A stretch of DNA of 64,000 nucleotides from Lichenostomus cassidix (GCA_008360975.2 VLJF02000047.1:2975698-3039697), one strand, 5' to 3'; counted from the stretch's first letter, positions 34,802 through 48,400 are shown. Notes: a model not told the origin generated them from the sequence alone. Translations and numbers: made by a program.

Positions 34802-37800
34802 GTGACCTGGAAGTGGACTCTGAGGGCCTGTGATGGAGACCTGTTTTTTCCTGGGATCTGTACAAAGTCAGTGATGTGGAGTGGACTTGGACTGTCTATG
34901 CTGGAGACCTGGATTGCCCCACAGTTTGTAGAAAGTAAGTGGCGTGGAGGTGGACTTGGAGCGTCTATGCTGGAGACCTGGTTTTTCCTGGGATCTGTAC
35001 AAGGTAAGTGACCTGGAAGTGGACATGGAGGGCCTGTGATGGAGACCTCGTTTTTCCTGGGATCTGTACAAGGTAAGTGACCTGGAAGTGGACATGGAGG
35101 GCCTGTGATGGAGACCTGGTTTTTCCTGGGATCTGTACAAAGTAAGTGACCTGGAAGTGGACATGGAGGGCCTGTGATGGAGACCTGGTTTTTCCTGGGA
35201 TCTGTACAAGGTAAGTGACCTGGAAGTGGACTTGGAGGGCCTGTGATGGAGACCTGGTTTTTCCTGGGATCTGTAAAAAGTAAGTGGCCTGGAAGTGGAC
35301 TTGGAGCGTCTATGCTGGAGACCTGGATTGCCCCGCGGTCTGTAGAAAGTAAGTGGCGTGGAGGTGGACTTGGAGCGTCTATGCTGGAGACCTGGTTTTT
35401 CCTGGGATCTGTACAAGGTAAGTGACCTGGAAGTGGACATGGAGGGCCTGTGATGGAGACCTGGTTTTTCCTGGGATCTGTACAAGGTAAGTGACCTGGA
35501 AGTGGACTTGGAGGGCCTGTGATGGAGACCTGGTTTTTCCTGGGATCTGTACAAGGTAAGTGACCTGGAAGTGGACTTGGAGGCCTGTGATGGAGACCTG
35601 GTTTTTCCTGGGATCTGTACAAGGTAAGTGACCTGGAAGTGGACATGGAGGGCCTGTGATGGAGACCTGGTTTTTCCTGGGATCTGTACAAGGTCTGTGA
35701 TCTGAAAGTGGACATGGAGGGCCTGTGATGGAGACCTGGTTTTTCCTGGGATCTGTACAAGGTAAGTGACCTGGAAGTGGACATGGAGGGCCTGTGATGG
35801 AGACCTGGGTTTTCCTGGGATCTGTACAATGTAAGTGACCTGGAAAAGGACATAGAGCGCCTGTGATGGAGACCTGGTTTTTCCTGGGATCTGTACAAAG
35901 TAAGTGACCTGGAAAAGGACATAGAGCGCCTGTGATGGAGACCTGGTTTTTCCTGGGATCTGTACAAAGTAAGTGACCTGGAAGTGGACATGGAGGGCCT
36001 GTGATGGAGACCTTGTTTTTCCTGCGATCTGTACAAGGTAAGTGACCTGGAAGTGGACATAGAGCGCCGGTGATGGAGAGCTGGTTTTTCCTGGCATCTG
36101 TACAAGGTAAGTGACCTGGAAGTGGACTTGGAGCGTCTATGCTGGAGACCTGGATTGCCCCGCTGTCTGTAGAAAGTAAGTGGCGTGGAGGTGGACTTGG
36201 AGGGCCTGTGATGGAGACCTGGTTTTTCCTGGGATCTGTACAAGGTAAGTGACCTGGAAGTGGACATGGAGGGCCTGTGATGGAGACCTGGTTTTTCCTG
36301 GGATCTGTACAAAGTAAGTGACCTGGAAGTGGACTTGGAGGGCCTGTGATGGAGACCTGGTTTTTCCTGGGATCTGTACAAGGTAAGTGACCTGGAAGTG
36401 GACATGGAGGGCCTGTGATGGAGACCTGGTTTTTCCTGGGATCTGTACAAGGTAAGTGACCTGGAAGTGGACTTGGAGGGCCTCTGATGGAGACCTGGTT
36501 TTTCCTGGGATCTGTACAAAGTAAGTGACCTGGAAGTGGACATGGAGGGCCTGTGATGGAGACCTGGTTTTTCCTGGGATCTGTACAAGGTAAGTGACCT
36601 GGAAGTGGACATAGAGTGCCGGTGATGGAGACCTGGTTTTTCCTGGCATCTGTACAAGGTAAGTGGGGTGGACGTGGACTTAGAGCGTCTGTACTGGAGG
36701 CCTTGATGTGCCCATGCTGTGTAGAAATTAAGTGGCCTTGAGATAGACTTAGAGCGCCTGTGATGGAGACCTGGTTTTTCCTGGCATCCTTGCAACGTAA
36801 GTGACCTGGAAGTGGACTTTGAGGGCCTGTGATGGAGACCTGGTTTTTCCTGGGATGTGTAGCAAGTAAGTGACCTGGAAGTGGACTTGGAGGGCCTGTG
36901 ATGGAGACCTGTTTTTTCCTGGGATCTGTACAAAGTAAGTGACCTGGAAGTGGACTTGGAAGGCCTGTGATGGAGACCTGTTTTTTCCTGGGATCTGTAC
37001 AAGGTAAGTGACCTAGAAGTGGACTTGCAGCGCCTTTGATGGAGACCTGGTTTTTCCTGGGATCTGTACAAGGTAAGTGGGGTGGGTGTGGAGTTAGAGC
37101 GTCAGTGCTGGAGGCCTTGATTTGCCCATCCTGTGTAGAAAGTAAGTGGCCTCGAGATGGACTTAGAGCGCCTGTGATGGCGACCTGGTTTTTCCTGGGA
37201 TCTGTAGAAAGTAAGTGACCTGGAAGTGGACTTGGAGGGCCTGTGATGGAGACCTGTTTTTTCCTGGGATCTGTACAAAGTCAGTGACCTGGAAGTGGAC
37301 TTGGAGGGTCTATGCTGGAGACCTGGATTGCCCCGCAGTCTGTAGAAAGTAAGTGGCGTGGAGGTGGACTTGGAGGGCTTGTGATGGAGACCTGGTTTTT
37401 CCTGGGATCTGTAAAAAGTAAGTGACCTGGAAGTGGACATGGAGGGCCTGTGATGGAGACCTGGTTTTTCCTGGGATCTGTACAAAGTAAATGATGTGGA
37501 GTGGACTTGGAGGGCCTGTGATGGGGACCTGTTTTTTCCTGGGATCTGTACAAAGTAAGTGATGTGGAGTGGACTTGGAGGGCCTGTGATGGGGACCTGT
37601 TTTTTCCTGGGATCTGTACAAAGTAAGTGAGCTGGAAGTGGCCATAGAGCGCCTGTGATGGAGACCTGGTTTTTCCTGAGATCTGTACAAAGTAAATGAT
37701 GTGGAGTGGACTTGGAGGGCCTGTGATGGAGACCTGGTTTTTCCTGGGATCTGTACAAGGTAAGTGACCTGGAAGTGGACATGGAGGGCCTGTGATGGAG

Positions 37801-39140
37801 ACCTGGTTTTTCCTGGGATCTGTACAAGGTATGTGGCGTGGAGGTTGACATGGAGGGCCTGTGATGGAGACCTGGTTTTTCCTGGGATCTGTACAAAGTC
37901 AGTGATGTGGAGTGGACTTGGAGCGTCTATGCTGGAGACCTGGATTGCCCCGCTGTCTGTAGAAAGTAAGTGGCGTGGAGGTGGACTTGGAGGGCCTGTG
38001 ATGGAGACCTGGTTTTTCCTGGGATCTGTACAAGGTAAGTGACCTGGAAGTGGACATGGAGGGCCTGTGATGGAGACCTGGTTTTTCCTGGTATCTGTAC
38101 AAAGTAAGTGAGCTGGAAGTGGCCATAGTGCGCCTGTGATGGAGACCTGGTTTTTCCTGGGATCTGTACAAAGTAAATGATGTGGAGTGGACTTGGAGGG
38201 CCTGTGATGGGGACCTGTTTTTTCCTGGGATCTGAACAAAGTAAGTTATGTGGAGTGGACTTGGAGGGCCTGTGATGGGGACCTGTTTTTTCCTGGGATC
38301 TGTACAAAGTAAGTGACCTGGAAGTGGACTTGGAGGGCCTGTGATGGAGACCTGGTTTTTCCTGGGATCTGTACAAAGTAAGTGACCTGGAAGTGGACTT
38401 GGAGGGCCTGTGATGGAGACCTGGTTTTTCCTGGGATCTGTACAAAGTAAGTGACCTGGAAAAGGACATAGAGCGCCTGTGATGGAGACCTAGTTTTTCC
38501 TGGGATCTGTACAAAGTAAGTGGCCTGGAAGTGGACTTGGAGCGTCTATGCTGGAGACCTGGATTGCCCCGCGGTCTGTAGAAAGTAAGTGGCGTGGAGG
38601 TGGACTTGGAGTGTCTATGCTGGCGACCTGGTTTTTCCTGGGATCTGTACAAAGTAAGTGACCTGGAAGTGGACATGGAGGGCCTGTGATGGAGACCTGG
38701 TTTTTCCTGGGATCTGTACAAAGTAAGTGACCTGGAAATGGACTTGGAGGGCCTGTGATGGAGACCTGGTTTTTCCTGGGATCTGTACAAGGTAAGTGAC
38801 CTGGAAGTGGACATGGAGGGCCTGTGATGGAGACCTGGTTTTTCCTGGGATCTGTACAAAGTAAGTGACCTGGAAGTGGACTTGGAGGGCCTGTGATGGA
38901 GACCTGGTTTTTCCTGGGATCTGTACAAAGTAAGTGACCTGGAAGTGGACATGGAGGGCCTGTGATGGAGACCTGGTTTTTCCTGGGATCTGTACAAAGT
39001 AAGTGACCTGGAAGTGGACATAGAGCGCCGGTGATGGAGACCTGGTTTTTCCTAGCATCTGTACAAGGTAAGTGACCTGGAAGTGGCCATAGAGCGCCTG
39101 TGATGGAGACCTGGTTTTTCCTGGGATCTGTACAAGGTAA
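34802..39140 (-). repeat. 4,338-bp higher-order repeat, unit 1 of a tandem pair
   Basis: Landmarks here recur 4,338-4,339 bp further on: the B unit with CCCCACAGTTTGTAG (34915 region and 39254 region), GAGAGCTGGTTTTTCC (36073 and 40411 regions), the C unit with TTTGCCCATCC (37120 and 41458 regions) and CCTGAGATCTG (37675 and 42013). This corresponds to about 63 monomers. The chosen start is arbitrary within the cycle. Confidence 0.8.
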
Positions 39141-42100
39141 GTGGCGTGGAGGTGGACATGGAGGGCCTGTGATGGAGACCTGTTTTTTCCTGGGATCTGT
39201 ACAAAGTCAGTGATGTGGAGTGGACTTGGACTGTCTATGCTGGAGACCTGGATTGCCCCACAGTTTGTAGAAAGTAAGTGGCGTGGAGGTGGACTTGGAG
39301 CGTCTATGCTGGAGACCTGGTTTTTCCTGGGATCTGTACAAGGTAAGTGACCTGGAAGTGGACATGGAGGGCCTGTGATGGAGACCTCGTTTTTCCTGGG
39401 ATCTGTACAAGGTAAGTGACCTGGAAGTGGACATGGAGGGCCTGTGATGGAGACCTGGTTTTTCCTGGGATCTGTACAAGGTAAGTGACCTGGAAGTGGA
39501 CATGGAGGGCCTGTGATGGAGACCTGGTTTTTCCTGGGATCTGTACAAGGTAAGTGACCTGGAAGTGGACTTGGAGGGCCTGTGATGGAGACCTGGTTTT
39601 TCCTGGGATCTGTAAAAAGTAAGTGGCCTGGAAGTGGACTTGGAGCGTCTATGCTGGAGACCTGGATTGCCCCGCGGTCTGTAGAAAGTAAGTGGCGTGG
39701 AGGTGGACTTGGAGCGTCTATGCTGGAGACCTGGTTTTTCCTGGGATCTGTACAAGGTAAGTGACCTGGAAGTGGACATGGAGGGCCTGTGATGGAGACC
39801 TGGTTTTCCTGGGATCTGTACAAGTAAGTGACCTGGAAGTGGACTTGGAGGGCCTGTGATGGAGACCTGGTTTTTCCTGGGATCTGTACAAGGTAAGTGA
39901 CCTGGAAGTGGACATGGAGGGCCTGTGATGGAGACCTGGTTTTTCCTGGGATCTGTACAAGGTAAGTGACCTGGAAGTGGACATGGAGGGCCTGTGATGG
40001 AGACCTGGTTTTTCCTGGGATCTGTACAAGGTCTGTGATCTGAAAGTGGACATGGAGGGCCTGTGATGGAGACCTGGTTTTTCCTGGGATCTGTACAAGG
40101 TAAGTGACCTGGAAGTGGACATGGAGGGCCTGTGATGGAGACCTGGGTTTTCCTGGGATCTGTACAATGTAAGTGACCTGGAAAAGGACATAGAGCGCCT
40201 GTGATGGAGACCTGGTTTTTCCTGGGATCTGTACAAAGTAAGTGACCTGGAAAAGGACATAGAGCGCCTGTGATGGAGACCTGGTTTTTCCTGGGATCTG
40301 TACAAAGTAAGTGACCTGGAAGTGGACATGGAGGGCCTGTGATGGAGACCTTGTTTTTCCTGCGATCTGTACAAGGTAAGTGACCTGGAAGTGGACATAG
40401 AGCGCCGGTGATGGAGAGCTGGTTTTTCCTGGCATCTGTACAAGGTAAGTGACCTGGAAGTGGACTTGGAGCGTCTATGCTGGAGACCTGGATTGCCCCG
40501 CTGTCTGTAGAAAGTAAGTGGCGTGGAGGTGGACTTGGAGTGTCTATGCTGGCGACCTGGTTTTTCCTGGGATCTGTACAAGGTAAGTGACCTGGAAGTG
40601 GACATGGAGGGCCTGTGATGGAGACCTGGTTTTTCCTGGGATCTGTACAAAGTAAGTGACCTGGAAGTGGACTTGGAGGGCCTGTGATGGAGACCTGTTT
40701 TTTCCTGGGATCTGTACAAGGTAAGTGACCTGGAAGTGGACATGGAGGGCCTGTGATGGAGACCTGGTTTTTCCTGGGATCTGTACAAAGTAAGTGACCT
40801 GGAAGTGGACTTGGAGGGCCTCTGATGGAGACCTGGTTTTTCCTGGGATCTGTACAAGGTAAGTGACCTGGAAGTGGACATGGAGGGCCTGTGATGGAGA
40901 CCTGGTTTTTCCTGGGATCTGTACAAGGTAAGTGACCTGGAAGTGGACATAGAGTGCCGGTGATGGAGACCTGGTTTTTCCTGGCATCTGTACAAGGTAA
41001 GTGGGGTGGACGTGGACTTAGAGCGTCTGTACTGGAGGCCTTGATGTGCCCATGCTGTGTAGAAATTAAGTGGCCTTGAGATAGACTTAGAGCGCCTGTG
41101 ATGGAGACCTGGTTTTTCCTGGCATCCTTGCAACGTAAGTGACCTGGAAGTGGACTTTGAGGGCCTGTGATGGAGACCTGGTTTTTCCTGGGATGTGTAG
41201 CAAGTAAGTGACCTGGAAGTGGACTTGGAGGGCCTGTGATGGAGACCTGTTTTTTCCTGGGATCTGTACAAAGTAAGTGACCTGGAAGTGGACTTGGAAG
41301 GCCTGTGATGGAGACCTGTTTTTTCCTGGGATCTGTACAAGGTAAGTGACCTGGAAGTGGACTTGCAGCGCCTTTGATGGAGACCTGGTTTTTCCTGGGA
41401 TCTGTACAAGGTAAGTGGGGTGGGTGTGGAGTTAGAGCGTCAGTGCTGGAGGCCTTGATTTGCCCATCCTGTGTAGAAAGTAAGTGGCCTCGAGATGGAC
41501 TTAGAGCGCCTGTGATGGCGACCTGGTTTTTCCTGGGATCTGTAGAAAGTAAGTGACCTGGAAGTGGACTTGGAGGGCCTGTGATGGAGACCTGTTTTTT
41601 CCTGGGATCTGTACAAAGTCAGTGACCTGGAAGTGGACTTGGAGGGTCTATGCTGGAGACCTGGATTGCCCCGCAGTCTGTAGAAAGTAAGTGGCGTGGA
41701 GGTGGACTTGGAGGGCTTGTGATGGAGACCTGGTTTTTCCTGGGATCTGTACAAAGTAAGTGACCTGGAAGTGGACATGGAGGGCCTGTGATGGAGACCT
41801 GGTTTTTCCTGGGATCTGTACAAAGTAAATGATGTGGAGTGGACTTGGAGGGCCTGTGATGGGGACCTGTTTTTTCCTGGGATCTGTACAAAGTAAGTGA
41901 TGTGGAGTGGACTTGGAGGGCCTGTGATGGGGACCTGTTTTTTCCTGGGATCTGTACAAAGTAAGTGAGCTGGAAGTGGCCATAGAGCGCCTGTGATGGA
42001 GACCTGGTTTTTCCTGAGATCTGTACAAAGTAAATGATGTGGAGTGGACTTGGAGGGCCTGTGATGGAGACCTGGTTTTTCCTGGGATCTGTACAAGGTA

Positions 42101-43409
42101 AGTGACCTGGAAGTGGACATGGAGGGCCTGTGATGGAGACCTGGTTTTTCCTGGGATCTGTACAAGGTATGTGGCGTGGAGGTTGACATGGAGGGCCTGT
42201 GATGGAGACCTGGTTTTTCCTGGGATCTGTACAAAGTCAGTGATGTGGAGTGGACTTGGAGCGTCTATGCTGGAGACCTGGATTGCCCCGCTGTCTGTAG
42301 AAAGTAAGTGGCGTGGAGGTGGACTTGGAGGGCCTGTGATGGAGACCTGGTTTTTCCTGGGATCTGTACAAGGTAAGTGACCTGGAAGTGGACATGGAGG
42401 GCCTGTGATGGAGACCTGGTTTTTCCTGGTATCTGTACAAAGTAAGTGAGCTGGAAGTGGCCATAGTGCGCCTGTGATGGAGACCTGGTTTTTCCTGGGA
42501 TCTGTACAAAGTAAATGATGTGGAGTGGACTTGGAGGGCCTGTGATGGGGACCTGTTTTTTCCTGGGATCTGAACAAAGTAAGTTATGTGGAGTGGACTT
42601 GGAGGGCCTGTGATGGGGACCTGTTTTTTCCTGGGATCTGTACAAAGTAAGTGACCTGGAAGTGGACTTGGAGGGCCTGTGATGGAGACCTGGTTTTTCC
42701 TGGGATCTGTACAAAGTAAGTGACCTGGAAGTGGACATGGAGGGCCTGTGATGGAGACCTGGTTTTTCCTGGGATCTGTACAAAGTAAGTGACCTGGAAA
42801 AGGACATAGAGCGCCTGTGATGGAGACCTAGTTTTTCCTGGGATCTGTACAAAGTAAGTGGCCTGGAAGTGGACTTGGAGCGTCTATGCTGGAGACCTGG
42901 ATTGCCCCGCGGTCTGTAGAAAGTAAGTGGCGTGGAGGTGGACTTGGAGTGTCTATGCTGGCGACCTGGTTTTTCCTGGGATCTGTACAAGGTAAGTGAC
43001 CTGGAAGTGGACATGGAGGGCCTGTGATGGAGACCTGGTTTTTCCTGGGATCTGTACAAAGTAAGTGACCTGGAAGTGGACTTGGAGGGCCTGTGATGGA
43101 GACCTGGTTTTTCCTGGGATCTGTACAAGGTAAGTGACCTGGAAGTGGACATGGAGGGCCTGTGATGGAGACCTGGTTTTTCCTGGGATCTGTACAAAGT
43201 AAGTGACCTGGAAGTGGACATGGAGGGCCTGTGATGGAGACCTGGTTTTTCCTGGGATCTGTACAAAGTAAGTGACCTGGAAGTGGACATAGAGCGCCGG
43301 TGATGGAGACCTGGTTTTTCCTAGCATCTGTACAAGGTAAGTGACCTGGAAGTGGCCATAGAGCGCCTGTGATGGAGACCTGGTTTTTCCTGGGATCTGT
43401 ACAAGGTAA
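39141..43409 (-). repeat. 4,338-bp higher-order repeat, unit 2 of a tandem pair
   Basis: This directly follows unit 1 with the same monomer order. The next equivalent landmark is 4,269 bp on (43410), one monomer short of 4,338. Related but interrupted copies of the cycle begin near 21456 and 25711 (4,255 bp apart). Confidence 0.8.
42237..43327 (-). repeat. Internal duplication, 2,135-bp spacing, copy 1
   Basis: This segment matches 44372-45462 at a constant 2,135-bp offset. Both include the CCATAGTGCGCC unit, the TTATGTGGAG E unit and the GTTTTTCCTAGCATC unit. The same pair exists in the other 13-kb block (about 24539-25630 and 26672-27764), so this duplication is older than the 13-kb one. 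Confidence 0.78.
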
Positions 43410-44371
43410 GTGGCGTGGAGGTGGACATGGAGGGCCTGTGATGGAGACCTGTTTTTTCCTGGGATCTGTACAAAGTCAGTGATGTGGAGTGGACTTGGAC
43501 TGTCTATGCTGGAGACCTGGATTGCCCCACAGTTTGTAGAAAGTAAGTGGCGTGGAGGTGGACTTGGAGCGTCTATGCTGGAGACCTGGTTTTTCCTGGG
43601 ATCTGTACAAGGTAAGTGACCTGGAAGTGGACATGGAGGGCCTGTGATGGAGACCTCGTTTTTCCTGGGATCTGTACAAGGTAAGTGACCTGGAAGTGGA
43701 CATGGAGGGCCTGTGATGGAGACCTGGTTTTTCCTGGGATCTGTACAAGGTAAGTGACCTGGAAGTGGACATGGAGGGCCTGTGATGGAGACCTGGTTTT
43801 TCCTGGGATCTGTACAAGGTAAGTGACCTGGAAGTGGACTTGGAGGGCCTGTGATGGAGACCTGGATTGCCCCGTGGTCTGTAGAAAGTAAGTGGCGTGG
43901 AGGTGGACTTGGAGGGCCTGTGATGGAGACCTGGTTTTTTCCTGGGATCAGTACAAAGGAAGTGACCTGGAAGTGGCCATAGAGTGCCTATGATGGAAAC
44001 CTGTTTTTTCCTGGGATCTGTACAAAGTAAGTGACCTGGAAGTGGACATAGAGTGCCGGTGATGGAGACCTGGTTTTTCCTGGCATCTGTACAAGGTAAG
44101 TGGGGTGGACGTGGACTTAGAGCGTCTGTGCTGGAGGCCATGATGTTCACATGCTGTGTAGAAAGTAAGTGGCCTTGAGATGGACTTAGAGCGCCTGTGA
44201 TGGAGACCTGGTTTTTCCTGGGATCTGTACAAAGTAAGTGACCTGGAAGTGGACTTGGAGGGCCTGTGATGGAGACCTGGTTTTCCTGGGATCTGTACAA
44301 GGTATGTGGCGTGGAGGTGGACATGGAGGGCCTGTGATGGAGACCTGGTTTTTCCTGGGATCTGTACAAAG

Positions 44372-45462
44372 TCAGTGATGTGGAGTGGACTTGGAGCGTC
44401 TATGCTGGAGACCTGGATTGCCCCGCTGTCTGTAGAAAGTAAGTGGCGTGGAGGTGGACTTGGAGGGCCTGTGATGGAGACCTGGTTTTTCCTGGGATCT
44501 GTACAAGGTAAGTGACCTGGAAGTGGACATGGAGGGCCTGTGATGGAGACCTGGTTTTTCCTGGTATCTGTACAAAGTAAGTGAGCTGGAAGTGGCCATA
44601 GTGCGCCTGTGATGGAGACCTGGTTTTTCCTGGGATCTGTACAAAGTAAATGATGTGGAGTGGACTTGGAGGGCCTGTGATGGGGACCTGTTTTTTCCTG
44701 GGATCTGAACAAAGTAAGTTATGTGGAGTGGACTTGGAGGGCCTGTGATGGGGACCTGTTTTTTCCTGGGATCTGTACAAAGTAAGTGACCTGGAAGTGG
44801 ACTTGGAGGGCCTGTGATGGAGACCTGGTTTTTCCTGGGATCTGTACAAAGTAAATGACCTGGAAGTGGACATGGAGGGCCTGTGATGGAGACCTGGTTT
44901 TTCCTGGGATCTGTACAAAGTAAGTGACCTGGAAAAGGACATAGAGCGCCTGTGATGGAGACCTAGTTTTTCCGGGGATCTGTACAAAGTAAGTGGCCTG
45001 GAAGTGGACTTGGAGCGTCTATGCTGGAGACCTGGATTGCCCCGCGGTCTGTAGAAAGTAAGTGGCGTGGAGGTGGACTTGGAGTGTCTATGCTGGCGAC
45101 CTGGTTTTTCCTGGGATCTGTACAAGGTAAGTGACCTGGAAGTGGACATGGAGGGCCTGTGATGGAGACCTGGTTTTTCCTGGGATCTGTACAAAGTAAG
45201 TGACCTGGAAATGGACTTGGAGGGCCTGTGATGGAGACCTGGTTTTTCCTGGGATCTGTACAAGGTAAGTGACCTGGAAGTGGACATGGAGGGCCTGTGA
45301 TGGAGACCTGGTTTTTCCTGGGATCTGTACAAAGTAAGTGACCTGGAAGTGGACATGGAGGGCCTGTGATGGAGACCTGGTTTTTCCTGGGATCTGTACA
45401 AAGTAAGTGACCTGGAAGTGGACATAGAGCGCCGGTGATGGAGACCTGGTTTTTCCTAGCAT
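44372..45462 (-). repeat. Internal duplication, 2,135-bp spacing, copy 2
   Basis: This is the partner of 42237-43327. Differences are few, for example AGTTTTTCCGGGG versus AGTTTTTCCTGGG near 44968. Confidence 0.78.
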
Positions 45463-48400
45463 CTGTACAAGGTAAGTGACCTGGAAGTGGCCATAGAGCG
45501 CCTGTGATGGAGACCTGGATTGCCCCGCGGTCTGTAGAAAGTAAGTGGCGTGGAGGTGGACTTGGAGTGTCTATGCTGGAGACCTGGTTTTTCCTGGGAT
45601 CTGTACAAGGTAAGTGACCTGGAAGTGGACATGGAGGGCCTGTGATGGAGACCTGGTTTTTCCTGGGATCTGTACAAAGTAAGTGACCTGGAAGTGGACT
45701 TGGAGGGCCTGTGATGGAGACCTGGTTTTTCCTGGGATCTGTACAAGGTAAGTGACCTGGAAGTGGACATGGAGGGCCTGTGATGGAGACCTGGTTTTTC
45801 CTGGGATCTGTACAAGGTAAGTGACCTGGAAGTGGACATGGAGGGCCTGTGATGGAGACCTGGTTTTTCCTGGGATCTGTACAAGGTAAGTGGCGTGGAG
45901 GTGGACATGGAGGGCCTGTGATGGAGACCTGTTTTTTCCTGGGATCTGTACAAAGTCAGTGATGTGGAGTGGACTTGGAGTGTCTATGCTGGAGACCTGG
46001 ATTGCCCCACAGTCTGTAGAAAGTAAGTGGCGTGGAGGTGGACTTGGAGCGTCTATGCTGGAGACCTGGTTTTTCCTGGGATCTGTACAAGGTAAGTGAC
46101 CTGGAAGTGGACATGGAGGGCCTGTGATGGAGACCTGGTTTTTCCTGGGATCTGTACAAGGTAAGTGACCTGGAAGTGGACTTGGAGGGCCTGTGATGGA
46201 GACCTGGTTTTTCCTGGGATCTGTACAAGGTAAGTGACCTGGAAGTGGACTTGGAGGGCCTGTGATGGAGACCTGGTTTTTCCTGGGATCTGTACAAGGT
46301 AAGTGACCTGGAAGTGGACTTGGAGGGCCTGTGATGGAGACCTGGTTTTTCCTGGGATCTGTACAAGGTAAGTGACCTGGAAGTGGACTTGGAGGGCCTG
46401 TGATGGAGACCTGGTTTTTCCTGGGATCTGTACAAAGTAAGTGACCTGGAAGTGGACATAGAATGCCGGTGATGGAGACCTGGTTTTTCCTGGCATCTGT
46501 ACAAGGTAAGTGGGGTGGACGTGGACTTAGAGCGTCTGTACTGGAGGCCTTGATGTGCCCATGCTGTGTAGAAAGTAAGTGGCCTTGAGATGAACTTAGA
46601 GCGCCTGTGATGGAGACCTGGTTTTTCCTGGGATCTTTGCAACGTAAGTGACCTGGAAGTGGACTTGGAGGGCCTGTGATGGAGACCTGGTTTTTCCTGG
46701 GATCTGTACAAAGTAAGTGACCTGGAAGTGGACTTGGAGGGCCTGTGATGGAGACCTGTTTTTTCCTGGGATCTGTACATTGTAAGTGACCTGGAAGTGG
46801 ACATAGAGCGCCTGTGATGGAGACCTGGTTTTTCCTGGGATCTGTACAAAGTAAGTGACCTGGAAGTGGACTTGGAGGGCCTGTGATGGAGACCTGGTTT
46901 TTCCTGGGATCTGTACAAGGTAAGTGACCTGGAAGTGGACTTGGAGGGCCTGTGATGGAGACCTGGTTTTTCCTGGGATCTGTACAAGGTAAGTGGGGTG
47001 GGTGTGGACTTAGAGCGTCAGTGCTGGAGGCCTTGATGTGCCCATGCTGTGTAGAAAGTAAGTGGCCTCGAGATGGACTTAGAGCGCCTGTGATGGGGAC
47101 CTGGTTTTTCCTACAGTCTGTAGAAAGTAAGTGACCTGGAAGTGGACTTGGAGGGCCTGTGATGGAGACCTGTTTTTTCCTGGGATCTGTACAAAGTCAG
47201 TGATGTGGAGTGGACTTGGAGGGTCTATGCTGGAGACCTGGATTGCCCCGTGGTCTGTAGAAAGTAAGTGGCGTGGAGGTGGACTTGGAGCGTCTATGCT
47301 GGAGACCTGGTTTTTCCTGGGATCTGTACAAGGTAAGTGACCTGGAAGTGGACTTGGAGGGCCTGTGATGGAGACCTGGTTTTTCCTGGGATCTGTACAA
47401 AGTAAGTGACCTGGAAGTGGACATGGAGGGCCTGTGATGGAGACCTGGTTTTTCCTGGGATCTGTACAAAGTAAGTGACCTGGAAGTGGACATAGAGTGC
47501 CGGTGATGGAGACCTGGTTTTTCCTGGGATCTGTACAAAGTAAGTGACCTGGAAGTGGACTTGGAGCGTCTATGCTGGAGACCTGGATTGCCCCGCGGTC
47601 TGTAGAAAGTAAGTGGCGTGGAGGTGGACTTGGAGTGTCTATGCTGGCGACCTGGTTTTTCCTGGGATCTGTACAAAGTAAGTGACCTGGAAGTGGACAT
47701 GGAGGGCCTGTGATGGAGACCTGGTTTTTCCTGGGATCTGTACAAAGTAAGTGACCTGGAAGTGGACTTGGAGGGCCTGTGATGGAGACCTGGTTTTTCC
47801 TGGGATCTGTACAAGGTAAGTGACCTGGAAGTGGACATGGAGGGCCTGTGATGGAGACCTGGTTTTTCCTGGGATCTGTACAAAGTAAGTGACCTGGAAG
47901 TGGACTTGGAGGGCCTGTGATGGAGACCTGTTTTTTCCTGGGATCTGTACAAAGTAAGTGACCTGGAAGTGGACTTGGAGGGCCTGTGATGGAGACCTGG
48001 TTTTTCCTGGGATCTGTACAAAGTAAGTGACCTGGAAGTGGACATAGAGTGCCGGTGATGGAGACCTGGTTTTTCCTGGCATCTGTACAAGGTAAGTGGG
48101 GTGGACGTGGACTTAGAGCGTCTGTGCTGGAGGCCTTGATGTGCCCATGCTGTGTAGAAAGTAAGTGGCCTTGAGATGGACTTAGAGCGCCTGTGATGGA
48201 GACCTGGTTTTTCCTGGGATCTTTGCAACGTAAGTGACCTGGAAGTGGATATGGAGGGCCTGTGATGGAGACCTGTTTTTTCCTGGGATCTGTACAAAGT
48301 ATGTGATCTGGAAGTGGACTTGGAGGGCCTGTGATGGAGACCTGTTTTTCATGGGATCTGTAGAAAGTAAGTGACCTGGAAGTGGACTTGGAGGGCCTGT

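Noticed and set aside
34750..37071. 773-codon minus-strand open frame
   Set aside because: It consists only of 23-residue satellite periods and passes through frame-switched segments. No domain or non-repeat sequence is present.
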